Of a stretch of 64,000 nt of DNA, positions 59,012 through 64,000 are shown in pieces. Under the pieces are notes generated by a model that saw only the letters and a list, made by a program, of their open reading frames with translations, made no database searches and was not told where the DNA came from. Position 1 is the stretch's first letter. Every line of letters begins with the position of its first letter. The translations under genes and the position numbers were made by a program. The DNA comes from Bacteroides sp. (GTDB lineage Bacteria; Bacteroidota; Bacteroidia; Bacteroidales; Muribaculaceae): NCBI GenBank assembly GCA_014802105.1, contig JAAVCX010000025.1, positions 20,609 to 84,608 of the forward strand, given 5' to 3'.

Positions 59012-61282
59012 ATGCGACACATTTGTATTATCACGGTCTGTTCCTTTATGTTGCAATTCAACCATGTAAAGGCTTCCCCGACAGAGACTGAGTGGACGGA
59101 TAGCGTGATGTCGCTCGACGAGGTGAGCGTGACAGCCATCAAGCAGTCGGCTTCGCTGTTGAGGCAGCCTGTAGCTGTGACCACCATAGGCCGCGGCGAG
59201 ATAGACCGGCAGAATGTCGCCGGTATCAAGGGGCTCAGCGATCTGGTGCCTAACTTCTATATGCCCGACTATGGGTCGAGAATGACTTCGAGCGTTTATG
59301 TGCGCGGTATCGGAGCACGTATCGATCAGCCTGCCGTGGGTCTCAATGTCGACAATGTCCCGTTTCTGAACAAGAACGGTTTTGATGTGGATATGCTTGA
59401 TATAGAGCGTATAGAGGTGCTCCGCGGCCCTCAGTCCACTCTCTATGGCCGTAACACGATAGCCGGTCTCATCAATATTTACACCCTCTCGCCTCTGTCG
59501 TGGCAGGGCGTCAGAGTGTTGGCCGAGGGGAGCCTGCCCGGAGCCTGGAGAGGTGGAGTGGGAGTGTATGGACGCATAGCGCCGGGTCTCGGCATGAGTG
59601 TCAACGCGTATGGCTCGCATACACATCCTCTGACCGTCAACCGCTATAACGGGGCTGACGTAGGTGGAGGAAATGACTACTCGATGCGTTGGCGCACACA
59701 GTGGCACCCGTCAGAGACACTGACTCTCGAAAATACATTCTCGGCATCGAGTACGCGACAGAGCGGCTATCCCTACGAGTATGAGGTGACCGGCGAAGTA
59801 AATTATAATGATACATGTTTCTATAAGCGCACATTGTACAGCGACGGAGTGACCCTGCGCTGGAACGGGCCCGGCTTCACCCTTTCGTCAATCACAGGCT
59901 TGCAATGGCTCAGCGACAATATGACTCTCGACCAGGATTTCCTTCCCGACAGCTATTTCACTCTGACCCAACGCCAGCGTGAGCGTAGCGTGACTCAGGA
60001 TATAGTGGTCAGCGGCACGCATGGAAAGTATTCGTGGCTGGGGGGAGTGTTTGCTTTCTATAAACACAATCGCATGTCGGCCCCTGTGACATTCAAGGCC
60101 GACGGAATCGAACGGCTTATATTGTCAAATGTCAACAGCTTGCTTCCCAACGGAATGGAATTGAAATGGGACGATGAAGACTTTGTGCTCGGCAGTGATT
60201 TCATGTCGCCTGTCAAGGGTTTTGCCCTCTACCATCGCTCCACTCTCGAGCTCGGACGTCTCACCCTCTCGGGCTCTCTTCGTTTTGACATAGAGAGCAC
60301 CACATTGAATTATAATAGCAGTGTGAATACTTCGGCCTCAATGTATATGAGAGGTATGGCAATAGATAGCACCGAGATCGTGATAGATGATTTCGGCCGT
60401 CTGCACCAGGTGTTCCGCCAGCTTCTTCCCAATGTCTCGGCCACCTGGAACCTCAAGAACTCAGCCGTCTATGTGTCGGTTGCCAAGGGATATAAGTCGG
60501 GTGGTTTCAACACCCAGATGTTCAGCAATGTGCTCCAGGATAAGATGATGTCTCAGTTTGGCGGCGGCGGTGGCCGACCCGGCGCTTCCTCTCCGGCCGA
60601 CGAGACTCCGGCCGACGATAAGGTTGCAGCCACGGTGAGCTATCGTCCGGAGGTGTCGTGGAACTATGAGGTCGGCGGACACTTCTCTTGTGATGGCGGA
60701 CGAGTCTATTCCACTCTCTCGGCGTTTCTTATCGATGTGCGCGACCAGCAGGTCACAGTCTTCCCCGAGGGCACAACCACGGGCCGCATGATGGCAAACG
60801 CCGGTCGCACCCGTTCGCTGGGAGCCGAGTTCTCGCTGTCCTATACTCCTGACAAGGCGTGGCATTTTGACCTCACCTATGGCTATACCCATGCAAAGTT
60901 CCGCCACTTTTTCGACGGAATCGACGATCACTCGGGCAATCGTGTGCCTTACGTGCCTGACCACACTCTGTTTGTCTCGGCTGTCTATACCTGTCCTCTG
61001 GCAGGATGCCCCTGGGCCGATGCGATCGAGCTTTCACCCTCTCTACGCGGCACAGGCTCGATCTATTGGGATGAAGAAAACAGTGCGCGCCAGCCCTTTT
61101 ATGCCCAGCTTGGCTGCACGGCCACACTGAAGGCACCCAAGTGGGAGCTTGAGCTCTGGGGACGCAATCTCACCGACACCCGCTTTACGGTGTTCCGTTA
61201 CGAGTCGATGGAGAACACTTTCTTTCAACGTGGGCGTGGCATCTCGGGCGGTCTCACTCTCAGACTCCGTTTCGCCCGATGA
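59012..61282 (+). CDS. TonB-dependent outer-membrane receptor
   Basis: A 756-residue ligand-gated outer-membrane transporter. A signal peptide covers about residues 1-21, followed by the TonB box-like segment SLDEVSVTA (34-42), the plug domain (PVAVTTIGRGEID to about 150, with IERIEVLRGPQSTLYGRNTI) and a 22-strand barrel ending in an aromatic-rich strand (GISGGLTLRLRFAR). It lacks the carboxypeptidase-like N-terminal domain of SusC proteins and no SusD follows, so it more likely takes up an iron chelate, cobalamin or similar ligand. A glycine/proline-rich loop sits near residues 518-535. A TAACTTTG -7 box at 58965-58972 precedes it. Confidence 0.93.
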   Translation: MRHICIITVCSFMLQFNHVKASPTETEWTDSVMSLDEVSVTAIKQSASLLRQPVAVTTIGRGEIDRQNVAGIKGLSDLVPNFYMPDYGSRMTSSVYVRGIGARIDQPAVGLNVDNVPFLNKNGFDVDMLDIERIEVLRGPQSTLYGRNTIAGLINIYTLSPLSWQGVRVLAEGSLPGAWRGGVGVYGRIAPGLGMSVNAYGSHTHPLTVNRYNGADVGGGNDYSMRWRTQWHPSETLTLENTFSASSTRQSGYPYEYEVTGEVNYNDTCFYKRTLYSDGVTLRWNGPGFTLSSITGLQWLSDNMTLDQDFLPDSYFTLTQRQRERSVTQDIVVSGTHGKYSWLGGVFAFYKHNRMSAPVTFKADGIERLILSNVNSLLPNGMELKWDDEDFVLGSDFMSPVKGFALYHRSTLELGRLTLSGSLRFDIESTTLNYNSSVNTSASMYMRGMAIDSTEIVIDDFGRLHQVFRQLLPNVSATWNLKNSAVYVSVAKGYKSGGFNTQMFSNVLQDKMMSQFGGGGGRPGASSPADETPADDKVAATVSYRPEVSWNYEVGGHFSCDGGRVYSTLSAFLIDVRDQQVTVFPEGTTTGRMMANAGRTRSLGAEFSLSYTPDKAWHFDLTYGYTHAKFRHFFDGIDDHSGNRVPYVPDHTLFVSAVYTCPLAGCPWADAIELSPSLRGTGSIYWDEENSARQPFYAQLGCTATLKAPKWELELWGRNLTDTRFTVFRYESMENTFFQRGRGISGGLTLRLRFAR

Positions 61283-61415
61283 TCCATCCCTGACTCACGA
61301 TTGCTGCGCGGTGTCCATAACTCGTTTTAAGCAACCTCTTGATAAATCCGTTCCACTTTTCGGGAAAAAGTCTTAACTTTGCATTTGCACCCTCCCGAAG
61401 GGACTTTTACATCAA

Positions 61416-62060
61416 ATGCTTCACCTTCCCGTCATAATGCTCAGGGGTATGCTCATCGGCATACTCGTGTCGGCTCCAATGGGGCCGATAGGGATGTTGT
61501 GCATACAGCGTGCTCTGGGCAAGGGGCGTCTGCCTGCGTTTTATACGGGAGTCGGTGCGGCTCTCAGCGACCTCATTTACTGTCTGCTCACCGGCCTTGG
61601 TCTCGCATTTGTCACTGATTTTATCGAGGCCAATCAGTCGTTGCTCCAGTTGATCGGATCGGTGGTGTTGCTGGTCTATGCCGGCTATCTCTTTGTGTCC
61701 AATCCTTCGCGGTCGCTTCAGGCCCGAGGCATGCAGGCCACTACGGCGTGGAAAGATATCGCCACCGGGTTTTTCCTTACGGTCTCCAACCCGCTCATAC
61801 TATTCTTTATCATAGGTCTTTTTGCCCGCTTCAGTTTCCTTGCGCCCGAATTTATGGCCTATCATTATGTGGCGGGATATATATCCATTTTTGTCGGGGC
61901 GGTGCTCTGGTGGTTTGGGGTCACATGGTTTGTCAACAAAGTGAGATCTCATTTCAATATCCGCTCCCTGTGGCTGATCAACCGTGTGGTCGGTGGCGTG
62001 ATAATGGTCATGGGCGCAGTCGGTCTCATCACGGCGGTCAGAGACCTGATGACCAGATGA
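61416..62060 (+). CDS. LysE/RhtB-type transporter
   Basis: A 214-residue inner-membrane protein with six hydrophobic segments, matching the LysE/RhtB amino-acid exporter family. The first helix holds the family hallmark ILVSAPMGPIGMLCIQRAL, followed by GVGAALSDLIYCLL; later segments include FFLTVSNPLILFFII. Length is normal. The substrate, probably an amino acid or related metabolite, is not evident. It has a -7 box TAACTTTG at 61374-61381 and is followed by a bidirectional terminator shared with gapA. Confidence 0.9.
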   Translation: MLHLPVIMLRGMLIGILVSAPMGPIGMLCIQRALGKGRLPAFYTGVGAALSDLIYCLLTGLGLAFVTDFIEANQSLLQLIGSVVLLVYAGYLFVSNPSRSLQARGMQATTAWKDIATGFFLTVSNPLILFFIIGLFARFSFLAPEFMAYHYVAGYISIFVGAVLWWFGVTWFVNKVRSHFNIRSLWLINRVVGGVIMVMGAVGLITAVRDLMTR

Positions 62061-62160
62061 GACACCTGTGACACAGATAATCACCGTCATTCACGTTGTG
62101 TATTATAATCTCTCAGCCTGAGGCTGGGCAATCGTAAGTTATAGTTATCCCCTATAAAAA

Positions 62161-62207
62161 ATCACCTCCGCTGTGACATAGGTCATAGCGGAGGTGATGA
62201 TTTTTTT
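62161..62207. terminator. Bidirectional terminator between the LysE-type gene and gapA
   Basis: ATCACCTCCGCT (62161-62172) pairs with AGCGGAGGTGAT (62187-62198), a perfect 12-base stem. A runs precede it and seven T follow it, so both converging transcripts can end here. Confidence 0.85.
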
Positions 62208-62260
62208 AGAGGTCATTCAGAACCGAGGCTCTGAATGACTCGTGGTTGACGGTTGATGGA

Positions 62261-63283
<1,023 letters not shown>

Positions 63284-63484
63284 TTAGAATTGAGTGTTAT
63301 GATTTTCCTATTGGTTGAGGCAAAGGAGGGAATACCCCCTTACTTTGCGCCACAAAATTACAAATTATTTTTCTAAATCAGTACACTTTTCATTGCAATT
63401 TTGTTCGCATTTTTTGGCTATTATAACTTATAATCGGGAGTGGCGGCCTTTTTTTAAATTATGTATGTAGATTTTTGAAATATT

Positions 63485-63517
63485 TTTGCATACTTAGCGA
63501 AACTTTCTTTAATTTTG
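63485..63517 (+). promoter_or_regulatory. Promoter of mscL
   Basis: TTTG at 63485-63488, 21 bases, then TAATTTTG at 63510-63517. This fits the Bacteroidetes promoter with the longest usual spacing. The transcript starts near 63524. Confidence 0.7.
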
Positions 63518-63571
63518 CGGAAATTGTCTCATATTTAAGAGTCTGTATCAAATAATCAATTCAAAATAACT

Positions 63572-64000
<429 letters not shown>

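Noticed and set aside
59012..61282. SusC-type receptor
   Set aside because: The N-terminal carboxypeptidase-like extension and a following SusD gene are missing, so it was kept as a general TonB-dependent receptor.

Overview
The window looks like chromosomal DNA of a gut-type Bacteroidales bacterium; I would guess a Muribaculaceae-like lineage, but that is inference. Four things point this way. Promoters follow the Bacteroidetes pattern TTTG-N19-21-TAnnTTTG and genes lack obvious Shine-Dalgarno sites. There are many lipoproteins of DUF4493/PCMD type. Polysaccharide-degrading enzymes (GH97, GH43, GH28), a DPP4-type S9 peptidase and a type IX secretion sortase (PorU) are present. The backbone is moderately GC-rich with short intergenic gaps. 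The right end (about 63921 on) is a homopolymer artefact, probably a contig end.

Layout. 1-5 kb: rsmA (cut by the window edge), an AT-rich acyltransferase, apbE, a DJ-1/PfpI protein, thioredoxin and miaA. 5-13.4 kb: a membrane protein and a DPP4-like peptidase, a coiled-coil protein with an AT-hook-like motif and a clamp-binding-like tail, then rseC-rnfB-rnfC without the remaining rnf genes. 13.4-20 kb: a SPOR lipoprotein with ilvA, a repeat-rich intergenic region, an unusual solitary adenylation-domain protein, a GH97 glycosidase and a very basic secreted LTxxQ-type protein. 20.2-28.2 kb: one tightly packed minus-strand run queF-queC-DUF5715-asmA-HAD-aroB-crcB. 28.4-32 kb: aspC-GH43-tyrS. 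32-36 kb: DUF695 gene, then lgt, pheS, nth and a TRIC-type channel. 36-41.5 kb: an outer-membrane barrel, GH28, tRNA-Arg(ACG) beside tadA, a sirtuin, and trigger factor behind a complex leader region. 41.7-48 kb: three cell-surface lipoproteins in one operon. 48-51 kb: uvrA. 51.3-54.3 kb: an AT-rich three-gene island. 54.3-64 kb: fmt, porU, tRNA-Leu(TAA), a TonB-dependent receptor, a LysE-type exporter, gapA and mscL.

The strongest candidate for an undescribed system is the AT-rich cassette at 51.3-54.3 kb: a DUF262 protein, an SMC/ABC-like ATPase of DUF3696 type and a small protein with one HxRx4D phospholipase-D-like motif. It has its own promoter and terminator and sits between housekeeping genes, as anti-phage defence operons often do. 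Other signals worth attention are: a short promoter-to-terminator transcript and a second structured RNA ahead of tig; nested inverted-repeat elements at 15.2-15.5 kb, one family of which recurs at 1.76 kb; an rnf operon that stops after rnfC at a perfect 43-nt palindrome; and an adenylation enzyme lacking its catalytic lysine.
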